Shown one piece after another: positions 39,748-49,619 of a stretch of DNA of 64,000 nucleotides (within the stretch, counting starts at the first letter, position 1; every line of letters begins with the position of its first letter). Under the pieces are notes generated by a model. That model had not been told where the DNA came from. It did no database searches and saw only the letters and a list, made by a program, of their open reading frames with translations. The translations under genes and the position numbers were made by a program. The stretch covers positions 62,001 to 126,000 of the forward strand of contig CAUJSJ030000032.1 in assembly GCA_963422775.4 (NCBI GenBank), written 5' to 3'. The stretch is from Pelomonas sp963422775. GTDB lineage: Bacteria; Pseudomonadota; Gammaproteobacteria; Burkholderiales; Burkholderiaceae_C.

Positions 39748-42700
39748 TCAGGCCGCCAGGGCCTGCTGGGTGTACTGCTGGATCAGGCCAAGCAAGTATT
39801 CCTCGTCATACGGCTTGCCGAGGTAGTGGTCCACGCCCAGTTGGGCGGCGTAGTCGCGGTGCTTTTGCGCGATGCGCGACGTGATCATGATGACCGGCAG
39901 CTTGGACAGACGCGAATCGGCGCGCATGTTGCGCACCAGGTCGAAGCCGTCCATGCGGGGCATCTCGATGTCGGACAGTACCACCGAGGGCAACTCGTCG
40001 CCCGACAGCTTTTCCATCGCATCCAGGCCGTCCTTGGCCAGCATGACGCGCAGGCCCACGCGCTCGAGGAAGCGCTGGGTCACGCGGCGCACGGTCAGCG
40101 AATCGTCGACCACAAGCACCAGCGGCGCCTGCGTGACCATTTCGACCACGGACACGACCTGTTGCTGCGGCACCTCGCCCTGAGAGATGGCATGGGCCGC
40201 GGCGAGGCGAGCCTGGGCGTCCACGCCGTACCAGTCGGCGAGTGCCACGACGTTGTAGATCAGCGCCACCTCGCCCGAGGCCAGCAGGCTGATGCCCGCC
40301 AGGCCCGGCACGCGGTTGAGCTGGGCGCCCAGGTTCTTGACGACGACTTCCTGGTTGCCGATCACCTCGTCGACGTGCAGGGCCAGCGCCCCTTGGGCGC
40401 TGCGCACCAGCACGACGTGGGTGTGTCGGCCATGGGTGTGGCCACGGCCGGCATGGCCGAGCAGGCCGCCCAGCCAGTAGAAAGGCATTTCAACGCCGGC
40501 CAGCTGCAGCTTGCCGGTGGCATAGGCCGCTTCGACCGCATCGACGGGCACGCGCTGCACTGACTGCATCAGCGCCGCAGGCACGGCGATGACCTGGTCG
40601 GCGCTCCTCAGCAGCACGACCTGCGTCAGCGCGGTGGTCAGCGGCAGGCGCAGCAGGAAGCTGGTGCCCTGACCGGCGGTTGACGTGGTCTCGATGGTGC
40701 CGCCCAGCGTGCCGACCTCGGCGCGCACGACGTCCATGCCGATGCCACGGCCGCTGAGTTCGGTGACCTGGCTGGCCGTCGAGAAGCCCGGCGCGAAGAT
40801 CAGGCGCTTGAGCTGGGCGTCGTCTGGCTCGGCGTCGGCTGCAATCAGGCCGAGTTGCAGGCCGCGCTCGCGGATGCGCTCGAGGTTGAGGCCGGCGCCG
40901 TTGTCGGCGAAATTCAGCAGCACTTCATTGCCATGCTGGCTGACCTCGATGCGCAGCGTGCCCACCGGATCCTTGCCGGCGGCCGTACGCGCCTCGGGCG
41001 TCTCGATGCCGTGGGCGACGCTGTTGCGCAGCAGGTGCTCGAAGGCGCCGGCGGTTCGTTCCAGCACCGAGCGGTCCAGCTCGGTCTGGCCACCGGTGAT
41101 CTCCAGCTTCACCTGCTTGCCCGCATCACGGGCGGCCTGCCGCACGACGCGGTGCATGCGCTCGCCGATGCTGTCGAAATCGACGAGGCGGGTGCGCAGC
41201 AGGTCGTCCTGCAGTTCGCGGGTCAGCCGCGACTGCGCGGCCAGCTCGTCCTCACCGGTCTGGACGTTGCGGCCGAGCGTGCGTTGCAGCGTGGCCACGT
41301 CGCCGACCGACTCGGTCAGCATGCGCGTCAGTTCTTGGAAGCGGGTGTAGCGGTCGAACTCCAGCGGGTCGAACTCGCGGCCGCCCTGCTGTGCGGCCTC
41401 CTGCTGAGCGTGCATCTGCGCTTCGGCCTGCAGGTCCAATTCGCGCAACTGGGTGCGCAGGCGCTCCAGGTTGTCGTCCAGGTCGAGCAGCGCGCCCTTC
41501 ATCTGGACCAGCTCGGACTCCATGCGCGCACGCCGGATGCTGACCTCGCCGGCCTGCGTGGCCATGCGTTCCAGCAGGCTGCCGCGCACGCGCACCAGGG
41601 CCTGGCCGATGGCGAGGTTGTCGCTGCCGGCGGCGACTTCCGCCGTGTCGGTGAAGCGGCTCCAGTCGATCTCGCGGGCGGGTTCGACGGGCCTGTCCAC
41701 GGCCATGGCCGGCGCCGCAGGCTGGGTGGCGACCTCGACGGCAGGCTGCGGCGCGGGCGCCTCGGCGGGCGGCTCGACCGCGGGAGCGGCTTCCGGCGCG
41801 GGCGGCGGCGGTGCCACCACGGTCGGCGCGGCAGGCGCCGGTGCTATCAGGCTGCGGCCGAGTTCCTCGAAAGCATGCTCCAGCGCATCGCCCTGGTGCT
41901 GCAGCGTCTGGACCTGGCCGTGGTCGGCGCTGCCGGCACGCAGCAGCACCTCGATGGCGGACTCCAGGTGGTGGGCCTGCTCGCCCAGGCGCATCGCGCC
42001 GGCGAGGCGGGCGCCGCCCTTGAAGGTGTGCAGCGCACGCATGCAGGCGTCGGAGCGGCCCAGCTCGGCCGGGTGGGCCAGCCAGTCGCGCAGCGCGCCG
42101 TGCAGTTGCTGCAGCAGGTCGCGGCCTTCCTCTTCGAAGATCGGGTAGAGGTCGGGCTCGATGTTGTCCGGCAGACCCGGCTCGGGTTCTGGCTCCAACT
42201 CGGCAGCGGTCTCGGCGACCGGCTCGGGTTCAGGTGCGGGCTCAGGCTCGGGCTCGGCAGCAGCCACCGGCTCGGGAACGGGCTCGACCACCTTGGTCAC
42301 TTCGGTCACTTCGGTCACCGTCGCGTCGACGAAGCCCGCGGGCAAGTCGCCGGCCACGGTGGCCGGCAGGTCCAGCTCGGCAGCGACGGTGTCGTGCACG
42401 GCCGGCGCTGGCGCGTCGTCAAACGCTGCAGCAGCGGTGAAGGATTCCTGCTGCGGCTCGTAGGCATGCAGGCGCTCGACGACGTCGGCGTCGTTGGGCT
42501 TGAGGAAGCCGGCGGCGAACTGGTGCAGCAGGCGGCGGATGTCGTCGGCGGCGCGCACGAAGAGCTCGGCGTCGGCATCCTCGAAGCGCACGGCGCGATG
42601 GGCCCGGCCCAGCGCATGTTCCAGCGCGCGGGCCACTGCCGACAGATCCTCATAGCCAACCGTCGCCGCATTGCCCGCCAGCGCGTGGGCCTGCACCTCG

Positions 42701-45700
42701 CAGCTCTGCGGCACGGGCTGGCTCAGCTCGGAGGCCCATTCGGCCAGGCCGATGGACAGCTTGCGCGACAGCTCGTCGGCCTCGTTCAGGAAGATGTTGA
42801 ACAGCGCAATGCTGATGCGCAGCGGGCCGATGACCTTGAAGCCCTCGTCCGGGTCGACGGACTCGAGATCGGGTTCTGGCTCGGCGGCTTCGGCCTCGTT
42901 GTCGACAACCAGCCTGGGCAGGGCCAGCGTGACCTCCTCGGGCTGGGCTGGCGGCTCGGCCGCGGGTTCGTCCGGCAGTGCGATTTCGACGAACTCCGGT
43001 TCGTCCAGGTCCAGCACGACGCCGAAATTGGCCAACGTCGGCTCCTCTTGCGGCGGCTCGGGCAGCGGCAGGGGCTCGGTGGGCGCGTGGGCGGTGTCGA
43101 AGTCGGTGGGGAACTCGCCCGCCAGCTCGGTGGGGTCGATGTCCAGCGTGACGTCGGGCACCGGCAAGGCCGCTTCGGCGGTCGGCGCGTCCAGTTCGAG
43201 CACGAAGTCGGGCACCAGCGGCGGGCTCTCCTCCATCTCGACGGGCAATGCGGCAACCACCGGCTCCGGTGCCGGCTGGGCCAGGGCTTCGGGTCCGCGT
43301 TCGATGGCTTCGGGCAGGGCCGCGGCATCCAGCGTCAGGTCGACATCTGCGGCAGCCACTGCTTGCGCGGACGGAGCCAGCGCCAGGGCATGGCCATGCA
43401 GGCGCAGGGAGTCGGCGCTTTCGCGCACCGGGTCCGGCAGGCTGTCGCCGCCCTCAATGCCGGCAATCTGGTTGCGCCAGTGGGCGAAATAGTCCAGCGC
43501 TTCGGCGGTGAAGCCGAGCAGGGCCGCGTCGGCCTGCGGCTTGGGCTCGGCCAGGCGCGCGTTGTAGAGCTGCTCGCAGGCCCAGGCGCCTTCGCCGAAG
43601 GGATCCAGCCCGACCATGCGGGCGCTGCCCTTGAGCGTGTGGAAGGCGCGGCGCACGATGGTGAGCTGGCCGTGGTCGGCCGGCTGCGCGCGCAGTTCGG
43701 CCAGGGCGGCGCGCGCGTTGCCGATCACCTCGTCGGCTTCTTCCAGGAAGATCTCGCGCATCTCCGGGTCGTCGGCAACGCTGGGCGCGGAGGCCGGCGC
43801 GGGCGGCGCCGGTGCGACGGCGGGGGCCGGCGCGAGCGCCGGCTGCGACAGGTCGAGATCGGGGAGGCTGAGGTCGGGCAGGTCCAGGCTGCCGAAATCG
43901 ACATGCAGGGGCTGCGTGGCCTCGTGGGAGAGTTCGACCGTGGGCGACTCATCACCCAGATCGACATGGAAGCCGCTGGCCTCGAAGTCGGGCAGCTCGA
44001 CGGCACCTTCGCGGCGGCCCATGACGGCGTCCAAACGGCCGCTCGCGTCGTCGAACTCGAACATGCGTTTGGCCAGCTGGGGCTGCACGCTGAGCATGTC
44101 GATGAGGAAACCGAGGGCGCCGAGGTTGTTGGCCAGGCGCTCGAAGACATCGCGCGCGCCGGGGCGGTTGAAGTCGATCTCGGTATTGGCCAGGCCATCG
44201 ACCTCGTCGCGCATGCGCACGGTGGCCTGGGCGGCCTGGTCCAGGCCCAGCACGCTGAGCACACCGCGCATGGCCTGCAACTGGCCGGGCACGGGGATCA
44301 GCAGCTCGCGGCGGGACGGGTCGCGGAAATACTCGTCGCACTGGCGCTCGACTTCGGACAGGCTGGCGCGCAGCTCGTGCACGACGCTGCCCAGCGTCTG
44401 GCGGTCGGACACCCGGCGGTACAGGTCCTCCATCCAGGCTTCCAGCGGCTCGGCCGGCTGGCCGTGGGCGACGGCCTCGACGCGGCGCGCCAGGCGGCGC
44501 ACGCGATCGGCTTGTTCAGGCTGGTCGAAGGCGGCGTCTTCCAGCGCGGCTTCGACGTAGAGCAGGCTGGTGGCGACTTCCATCGCCAGCGCCGGCGGCG
44601 GCGTGCTGCGCGAGCGCAGCGTCGCAACGACGGCACGCTGCAGCGTCTGGGCCAGCACTTCCCCGCTGGGGAAGAGGCGGGTCAGCGATTCGGCCAGGGC
44701 GGCGAACTGCTCGTCCAGGCTGGCCAGGCGGTGCTGGTCGCCCTCGGCGGCGCTGGACCAGCTTTCCTTGGCCGCGAGCACGCGGCGCTTGGCCTGCGCG
44801 ACCCAGGCGGGGTCGATGCGGCCGAGGCTGGCGTCTTCGTAGTTGCCGGCCTGCTCGTCGGTCAGGCGGTAGGCCTCGTGCACGGCCGTCAGGCGCGGGC
44901 CGCCGCCCTTGGTGATACGGCACTGGGCGCAGAAGAACAGCAGGTCCTGGGCGAGGCGCTCGGAGGCGTCGCCACGGCCGATGGCCTTGAGCTCGTGCAG
45001 CAGCTTGGAGGACAGGCGCTTGGTGTAGGCATCGCTGCCCAGCAGCTTGAGCGCCTGGCCTTCGAAGACGGCAGCGGCCAACTGCCACACCGTGCGCTCC
45101 TGGCCGGCCGGGAGTGCAGCGGCCAGGCCGGCACACAGGCCCGACAGATTGGCAGCGTGCGCCGAGCTGGGCTCGCGCATCTGGCGCAGCAGCGCCGCCT
45201 CGAAGGGTGCGCGCACGGCCTCGGGCGAGCGCGGCAGCACGCCGGCTTCCAGGGGAATGCTGCGCCAGGCCCAGTCGACCTGCCAGAGGTCGGCCGGGTG
45301 GATGCGCTCCGCCCCATTGAGCTGCTGCAGGCCGCGGTAGCTCGGATAAAGGGACAGCGACGAGGTCTTGTTGCCGGCCAGCAGGCGGGCGACATAGGCC
45401 AGCAGCGCGAAATCCGCGCGCTCGATGGTGTCAACCGCGCTGGCATCGACCTCCAGCGGCCGCTCGGCCAGGCGCGCCACGGCGGCCTCGGCCGCCCGCA
45501 GCACGCTGGCGCCCGCCGGCAGGCCGACCAGGGACAGCACGCCGCTGACCTGGTGCAGCTGGGCGGCCGCCTGCTGCAACGGCAGGCTGGGCTGGGCGTC
45601 GGCGCCGAAGGCGGCGAGCCGGTTGTCGCCGCCCTCACGCACGAGGCGGCGCAGGGTCTTGTGCACCGACTCCAGGGAGCGGCGCAGCTCCTCCTGCACC

Positions 45701-45756
45701 CACGCCAGTGGGCTGAGGTCGGCCGGGAGTTCGGAGTCTCGCAGGGAGCTGTCCAT
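39748..45756 (-). CDS. chpA: Hybrid CheA-type kinase of the type IV pilus Chp system
   Basis: A protein of about 2002 residues. From N to C: a FimL-like helical region without phospho-His (about 1-620); Hpt domains with His706 (FHTLKGSARMVG), His1024 (AHALAGNAATVG) and His1243 (LHTFKGGARLAG), separated by long Pro/Glu/Ala-rich linkers; dimerisation and HATPase domains (HLLRNSVAHGIE, DNGAGLNLERI, SGRGIGMDVV); a CheW domain; and a receiver domain with Asp1929 (LSDIEMPRMDGFDLV). This matches ChpA/PilL kinases that control pilus twitching. ATG 45756 is preferred; a TTG at 45792 overlapping the pilJ stop is also possible. Confidence 0.93.
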   Translation of the reverse strand: MDSSLRDSELPADLSPLAWVQEELRRSLESVHKTLRRLVREGGDNRLAAFGADAQPSLPLQQAAAQLHQVSGVLSLVGLPAGASVLRAAEAAVARLAERPLEVDASAVDTIERADFALLAYVARLLAGNKTSSLSLYPSYRGLQQLNGAERIHPADLWQVDWAWRSIPLEAGVLPRSPEAVRAPFEAALLRQMREPSSAHAANLSGLCAGLAAALPAGQERTVWQLAAAVFEGQALKLLGSDAYTKRLSSKLLHELKAIGRGDASERLAQDLLFFCAQCRITKGGGPRLTAVHEAYRLTDEQAGNYEDASLGRIDPAWVAQAKRRVLAAKESWSSAAEGDQHRLASLDEQFAALAESLTRLFPSGEVLAQTLQRAVVATLRSRSTPPPALAMEVATSLLYVEAALEDAAFDQPEQADRVRRLARRVEAVAHGQPAEPLEAWMEDLYRRVSDRQTLGSVVHELRASLSEVERQCDEYFRDPSRRELLIPVPGQLQAMRGVLSVLGLDQAAQATVRMRDEVDGLANTEIDFNRPGARDVFERLANNLGALGFLIDMLSVQPQLAKRMFEFDDASGRLDAVMGRREGAVELPDFEASGFHVDLGDESPTVELSHEATQPLHVDFGSLDLPDLSLPDLDLSQPALAPAPAVAPAPPAPASAPSVADDPEMREIFLEEADEVIGNARAALAELRAQPADHGQLTIVRRAFHTLKGSARMVGLDPFGEGAWACEQLYNARLAEPKPQADAALLGFTAEALDYFAHWRNQIAGIEGGDSLPDPVRESADSLRLHGHALALAPSAQAVAAADVDLTLDAAALPEAIERGPEALAQPAPEPVVAALPVEMEESPPLVPDFVLELDAPTAEAALPVPDVTLDIDPTELAGEFPTDFDTAHAPTEPLPLPEPPQEEPTLANFGVVLDLDEPEFVEIALPDEPAAEPPAQPEEVTLALPRLVVDNEAEAAEPEPDLESVDPDEGFKVIGPLRISIALFNIFLNEADELSRKLSIGLAEWASELSQPVPQSCEVQAHALAGNAATVGYEDLSAVARALEHALGRAHRAVRFEDADAELFVRAADDIRRLLHQFAAGFLKPNDADVVERLHAYEPQQESFTAAAAFDDAPAPAVHDTVAAELDLPATVAGDLPAGFVDATVTEVTEVTKVVEPVPEPVAAAEPEPEPAPEPEPVAETAAELEPEPEPGLPDNIEPDLYPIFEEEGRDLLQQLHGALRDWLAHPAELGRSDACMRALHTFKGGARLAGAMRLGEQAHHLESAIEVLLRAGSADHGQVQTLQHQGDALEHAFEELGRSLIAPAPAAPTVVAPPPPAPEAAPAVEPPAEAPAPQPAVEVATQPAAPAMAVDRPVEPAREIDWSRFTDTAEVAAGSDNLAIGQALVRVRGSLLERMATQAGEVSIRRARMESELVQMKGALLDLDDNLERLRTQLRELDLQAEAQMHAQQEAAQQGGREFDPLEFDRYTRFQELTRMLTESVGDVATLQRTLGRNVQTGEDELAAQSRLTRELQDDLLRTRLVDFDSIGERMHRVVRQAARDAGKQVKLEITGGQTELDRSVLERTAGAFEHLLRNSVAHGIETPEARTAAGKDPVGTLRIEVSQHGNEVLLNFADNGAGLNLERIRERGLQLGLIAADAEPDDAQLKRLIFAPGFSTASQVTELSGRGIGMDVVRAEVGTLGGTIETTSTAGQGTSFLLRLPLTTALTQVVLLRSADQVIAVPAALMQSVQRVPVDAVEAAYATGKLQLAGVEMPFYWLGGLLGHAGRGHTHGRHTHVVLVRSAQGALALHVDEVIGNQEVVVKNLGAQLNRVPGLAGISLLASGEVALIYNVVALADWYGVDAQARLAAAHAISQGEVPQQQVVSVVEMVTQAPLVLVVDDSLTVRRVTQRFLERVGLRVMLAKDGLDAMEKLSGDELPSVVLSDIEMPRMDGFDLVRNMRADSRLSKLPVIMITSRIAQKHRDYAAQLGVDHYLGKPYDEEYLLGLIQQYTQQALAA

Positions 45757-45788
45757 GCCTGGGCTTTCTTGCTCGGTGCGGATGGTGT

Positions 45789-48161
45789 TCAAGCGACCTT
45801 GAATCGGGACACGGAGGTGCGCAGCGCCTCGGCGGAACGGGACAGCTCATGCACCATCTGGGCAGTGGAGCGCGTGCCCTCGGAGGTCTGCTCGGTCACC
45901 GCGAAAATGTGCTGGATGTTGGAGGCCACCTCGTTGGCGTTCACCGCTTCCTGCTGGGCCTGAGTCGAGATCTGTCCGATCAGGCCGTCCAGCTGGCGGG
46001 ACACGCTGTCGATGTCTTCCAGCGCCTTGCCGGCCGCGTCAGACAGTTGCGTACCTTCCACCACGCCGCGCGTCGAACGCTCCATGGCGGCCACGGCGTC
46101 GTGGGTGTCGGTCTGAATGGTCTTGACCAGCGCGGCAATCCGCCGCGTCGCGTCGCCGGAGCGTTCCGCCAGGCGCTGCACTTCTTCCGCAACCACGGAG
46201 AAGCCGCGGCCCGCTTCACCAGCGGACGCCGCCTGAATGGCCGCGTTCAGCGCCAGCACGTTCGTCTGTTCCGTAATGTCCGAGATCAGCTCCGTGATCT
46301 CGCCGATTTCCTGAGACGACTCGCCCAGGCGCTTGATGCGCTTGGAGGTCTCCTGAATGGAGTCGCGGATGGTGTTCATGCCGGCGATGTTGTTCTGCAT
46401 CGCGGAGAGACCCTGCTCGGCGGCCTGACGGCTCTGGCGCGCCACGCCGGCTGTCGTCTGCGCCTGCGCGGACACCTCGGTGATTCGGCTCGCCATGCCC
46501 AGCACGGCCTCGCCGGTGGCGCGGATCTCGTGCAGCTGTTCTTTGGAAGCCGCCAGCAGGTCGGTCGAGGTCTGGTCCACCGCGCCGGTCGTGTCCGTCA
46601 CGCGGGCTGCCGTCGCCTGCACCTGGCCGACGAGGTTGCGCAGTTCTTCCACCGTGTAGTTCACCGAGTCGGCGATCGCGCCGGTGATGTCTTCCGTCAC
46701 CGTCGCCTGTTGTGTCAGGTCGCCTTCAGCGACGCTGGCCAGTTCGTTCATCAAACGCAGAATGGCGGCCTGGTTGGCGTCGTTGACGCGCTTGGCTTCC
46801 TGCTCCTGCGCTTCGGCCTCGCGCTTCTGCGCTTCGGCGAGTTCCGCGCGGCCGGCCTGGTCGGCCAGGTACAGGCGCAGGAAGCCGAAGGCGCCACCCA
46901 CCAGCGCGGCCAGCGACAGCACCATCAGCAGGATGAGGCCGAAGCCGGCACCACCGGACTTTTCCAGGTCGGCAGCGGTCTGCTCCAGACCTTTGCGCAG
47001 CGACTCGGAGTCGTTCAGGATGGCCGTCTGTGCTTCACGCGCCGACACCAGGCCCTGCAGGTTGCCCAGAATGGCGGAGGCCTGGGTGCGGGTCTGCTCG
47101 TACTGCTTGAGCAGGGTCTGCAGGCGTTCCTTCAGCTGCGGATCGCGCGCGGCGTTCAGGCGCAGCTCGGGGCTGCCGCTGATCAGCGCTTCGGTGATGA
47201 GCTTGAAGGAGTTCAAGTCCTTGCCGAGCAGGAACACCGCCTCGGGGCTGACGCCTTCCTGCGTCAGGAACTCGTTGGCGCTCTTGCCGATACGCTGCGT
47301 CAGCATGACGAGCTGACCAACCGCGGAGACCTCGCCCGCCGAGGAGCCGATCTGCAGGGCTTGAGATGACACGGCCTCGGCGCTTTCCAGCAGGTCGCTG
47401 GACTGGCGGTTGATGGCGCGCAGGGCCTGGCCCACCTGGGTCAGGATCTTTTCCTGGGCCTGCACGACCTTGCCGTTCTTCTCGGCGCGCTCGACCAGGG
47501 GCTTCAAGGCTTCGAGGTCCGGCTGCACGCCGGCAGGCGCGATCGCCAGTTCACCTTCGCCAGTGCGCAGGTTGTTGACGACGCCGCTCAGCGTGCCGAC
47601 CGACTCGCGCAGTTCTGCGAAGGCGGTCGGGTTGCCGACCAGGGCGGCGGACACGGACTTGGCCATGCGCTGCGAATGCATCAGCGCCTGACCGGCAGCG
47701 CGCACCTGGGCGGCGCTGCGGTTGGAGCTGACCAGCACCGCGCTGACCGCAGCGAAGGTACCGATGAAGCCGAGCACGACCAGGGCCGTCAGCACGCGCT
47801 GGCGATGGCGGCCAAACAGGTCGCCGAGCTTCTCGGCGCCGGTGGCAGCCGCGGGCGGCAGCATCGTCGGGTCGGCGGCCTGCGTCGTCGGCGCGAAATT
47901 CATCGTGCTGCTGGCCGGGAACTCGCTGTTCGGGCCAGGCTCGGTCGGCACGGCCTGCGAGATGATGGACTGAACCTCCGTGCGCGGGTAAGCCTCCGTG
48001 CGCGAGGGGATCTCGACGCCGGCGAGGGTGGTGTCGGCATTGCGGGTGGCGTCGAAGCCGGCGCCGCTGCGCGAATCGATGGTCGTGTCGACGCCTTCCG
48101 GCGGCGCCAGCGGCAGCTCATCGGCGTCGGACTTTCCCCTGATTTTGTCCAGCAGGCTCAT
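45789..48161 (-). CDS. pilJ: Type IV pilus chemoreceptor PilJ
   Basis: A 790-residue methyl-accepting protein. A cytosolic Pro/Ala-rich N-terminus of about 115 residues precedes TM1 (about 120-143). Two PilJ-type periplasmic modules follow (ALMHSQRMAKSVSAALVG and QLVMLTQRIGKSANEFL), then TM2 (about 400-427), a HAMP-like linker and the signalling domain with tip EQTNVLALNAAIQAASAGE. It senses surface contact or ligand and controls ChpA. The ATG at 48161 with an upstream GAGGGTGAG is preferred to a Met 12 codons earlier. The long cytosolic N-terminal extension is not in the Pseudomonas protein as I know it. Confidence 0.93.
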   Translation of the reverse strand: MSLLDKIRGKSDADELPLAPPEGVDTTIDSRSGAGFDATRNADTTLAGVEIPSRTEAYPRTEVQSIISQAVPTEPGPNSEFPASSTMNFAPTTQAADPTMLPPAAATGAEKLGDLFGRHRQRVLTALVVLGFIGTFAAVSAVLVSSNRSAAQVRAAGQALMHSQRMAKSVSAALVGNPTAFAELRESVGTLSGVVNNLRTGEGELAIAPAGVQPDLEALKPLVERAEKNGKVVQAQEKILTQVGQALRAINRQSSDLLESAEAVSSQALQIGSSAGEVSAVGQLVMLTQRIGKSANEFLTQEGVSPEAVFLLGKDLNSFKLITEALISGSPELRLNAARDPQLKERLQTLLKQYEQTRTQASAILGNLQGLVSAREAQTAILNDSESLRKGLEQTAADLEKSGGAGFGLILLMVLSLAALVGGAFGFLRLYLADQAGRAELAEAQKREAEAQEQEAKRVNDANQAAILRLMNELASVAEGDLTQQATVTEDITGAIADSVNYTVEELRNLVGQVQATAARVTDTTGAVDQTSTDLLAASKEQLHEIRATGEAVLGMASRITEVSAQAQTTAGVARQSRQAAEQGLSAMQNNIAGMNTIRDSIQETSKRIKRLGESSQEIGEITELISDITEQTNVLALNAAIQAASAGEAGRGFSVVAEEVQRLAERSGDATRRIAALVKTIQTDTHDAVAAMERSTRGVVEGTQLSDAAGKALEDIDSVSRQLDGLIGQISTQAQQEAVNANEVASNIQHIFAVTEQTSEGTRSTAQMVHELSRSAEALRTSVSRFKVA

Positions 48162-48234
48162 CTCACCCTCGTCCTTCAGTGTTTGTGATGTCCGCACTCA
48201 CGCGCGGCTTGGAGCTTGAAAACGGATGCGCGCA

Positions 48235-48765
48235 TCACGCGACGATATGCAGGAAATTCTCCTGCCGCGCCAACGCCTCGAGATTGATCACTTGCCAGCT
48301 GCGGCCGGCCTCGTCGCGGCGCAGGGCGCCAGCAAAACGCGGCAAGGGCCCGACCGGCTGCTGCGGCGCCAGCGGCAACTGCTCGTCGCTGCGCAGGCCG
48401 GCAAGCTTGTCCACGAGCAGCGCGCAGTTCAGATTCAGGTCGGTGCCCAGCGACACCAGCCGGCTCTGCGGCGCCACACCGCGGTTGGGCGACGGCTCGC
48501 GCAGGCCGAGATAGACCGCCAGGTCGACCACCGTGAACAGGCCGCCGCGCAGGTTGGCCACACCCGCCAGCCAGGGCTTGGCATAGGGCACGGGCTTGAT
48601 CGGCACGGGCGCGAAGATTTCGCTCGCCTGCTTCAGCGAGAACAGCAGGCCGACGCCTGCGCATTCCACGGCGAGCCAGTTCGCGATCAGCGTCTGCTCG
48701 CGCGCAGCCTGCATGCGCTCGGCCAGGCGCTGCTGGAGCTCGCGGAGTGCCGTCTTGTTTGCCAT
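48235..48765 (-). CDS. pilI: CheW-like coupling protein PilI
   Basis: A 176-residue CheW-domain protein: NWLAVECAGVGLLFSLKQASEI, then KPWLAGVANLRGGLFTVVDLAVYLG, and NCALLVDKLAGLRS. It couples PilJ to ChpA. The ATG at 48765 (MANKTALREL) is chosen since the upstream extension reads into pilH. It starts 11 bp after pilH and precedes pilJ by 73 bp. Confidence 0.92.
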   Translation of the reverse strand: MANKTALRELQQRLAERMQAAREQTLIANWLAVECAGVGLLFSLKQASEIFAPVPIKPVPYAKPWLAGVANLRGGLFTVVDLAVYLGLREPSPNRGVAPQSRLVSLGTDLNLNCALLVDKLAGLRSDEQLPLAPQQPVGPLPRFAGALRRDEAGRSWQVINLEALARQENFLHIVA

Positions 48766-48776
48766 GCGCCTTGCCT

Positions 48777-49142
48777 TTAGCCCAGGGCCTTGATCTTGGC
48801 CAGCAGCTCTTCGGCCTTGACGGGCTTGACGACGTAGTCGCTGGCGCCCTGGCGCATGCCCCAGACCTTGTCGGTCTCCTGGCCCTTGCTGGTGCACATG
48901 ATGACGGGCACCCCGGCATAGCGCTCGTCGCGGGTGATGGCGCGGGTCAGCTGGAAGCCGTTCTGGCCGGGCATGACGACGTCCATCAGGATCAGGTCGG
49001 GCTTGGCCTCAGCCAGGCGCTTCATCGCCTCGTCGGCGTTCTCGGCCGTGCGGACATTGAAGCCGCGCTTGACCAGCATTTCCGACAGCGCGTGCAGTTC
49101 GGTCTTGGAATCGTCAACCAGCAGGATGTTGTTGATGCTCAT
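48777..49142 (-). CDS. pilH: Response regulator PilH
   Basis: A 121-residue single-domain CheY-like receiver: ILLVDDSKTELHAL with the acidic pair, acceptor Asp in LILMDVVMPGQNGFQL, Thr/Ser in IMCTSKGQ and Lys in YVVKPVKAEEL. It is a phosphorylation target of ChpA acting on pilus retraction. The ATG has an AAGAGA sequence upstream. Start lies 11 bp after the pilG stop. Confidence 0.94.
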   Translation of the reverse strand: MSINNILLVDDSKTELHALSEMLVKRGFNVRTAENADEAMKRLAEAKPDLILMDVVMPGQNGFQLTRAITRDERYAGVPVIMCTSKGQETDKVWGMRQGASDYVVKPVKAEELLAKIKALG

Positions 49143-49153
49143 GGCAGTTCTCT

Positions 49154-49558
49154 TTAGGTACGCGCTTCTTGCCGGCGGTGCTGCAGCACGGCCTGAAGCA
49201 GCTGGTCCTTGGTGAAAGGCTTGGTCAGGTAGTCCTGCGAGCCCACCATGCGCCCGCGGGCCTTGTCGAAAAGGCCATCTTTTGACGACAGCATGATCAC
49301 CGGCACTCCCGAGAACTGCGGGTTGCGCTTGATGATGGCGCAAGTCTGGTAGCCGTCCAGGCGCGGCATCAGGATGTCGCAGAACACGAGATCAGGATGA
49401 AAGTCGCCCAGCTTGGCCAACGCGTCGAAACCGTCCTCCGCCAGGGCCACCAGATGGCCGCCCTGTTTCAGGAAGATCTCCGCGCTGCGGCGGATGGTGT
49501 TGCTGTCGTCGATGACCAGGATGCGGGTAGGACCTGCACCGGAAACTTGCTCGTTCAA
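49154..49558 (-). CDS. pilG: Response regulator PilG
   Basis: A 134-residue receiver domain protein: ILVIDDSNTIRRSAEIFL, acceptor Asp in LVFCDILMPRLDGYQT, IMLSSKDGLFDKARGRMVG and Lys in YLTKPFTKDQL. PilG promotes pilus extension in the Chp pathway. The start is an unusual TTG at 49558; it is supported by GAGGAG seven bases upstream and by there being no ATG or GTG before the domain. Rubredoxin is encoded just upstream. Confidence 0.93.
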   Translation of the reverse strand: MNEQVSGAGPTRILVIDDSNTIRRSAEIFLKQGGHLVALAEDGFDALAKLGDFHPDLVFCDILMPRLDGYQTCAIIKRNPQFSGVPVIMLSSKDGLFDKARGRMVGSQDYLTKPFTKDQLLQAVLQHRRQEART

Positions 49559-49619
49559 ACGTCGTCTCCTCGGAACTTCAGCTCGGGGCCGGCCCCATTC
49601 GACCGTCGGTGAGGCCGAG

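Noticed and set aside
40855..45963. A 1702-codon open frame on the plus strand opposite chpA and the end of pilJ
   Set aside because: It is antisense to a clearly homologous multi-domain kinase, has low-complexity Gln/Gly/Arg/His composition and no recognisable domain; it results from GC-rich codon bias in the real gene.
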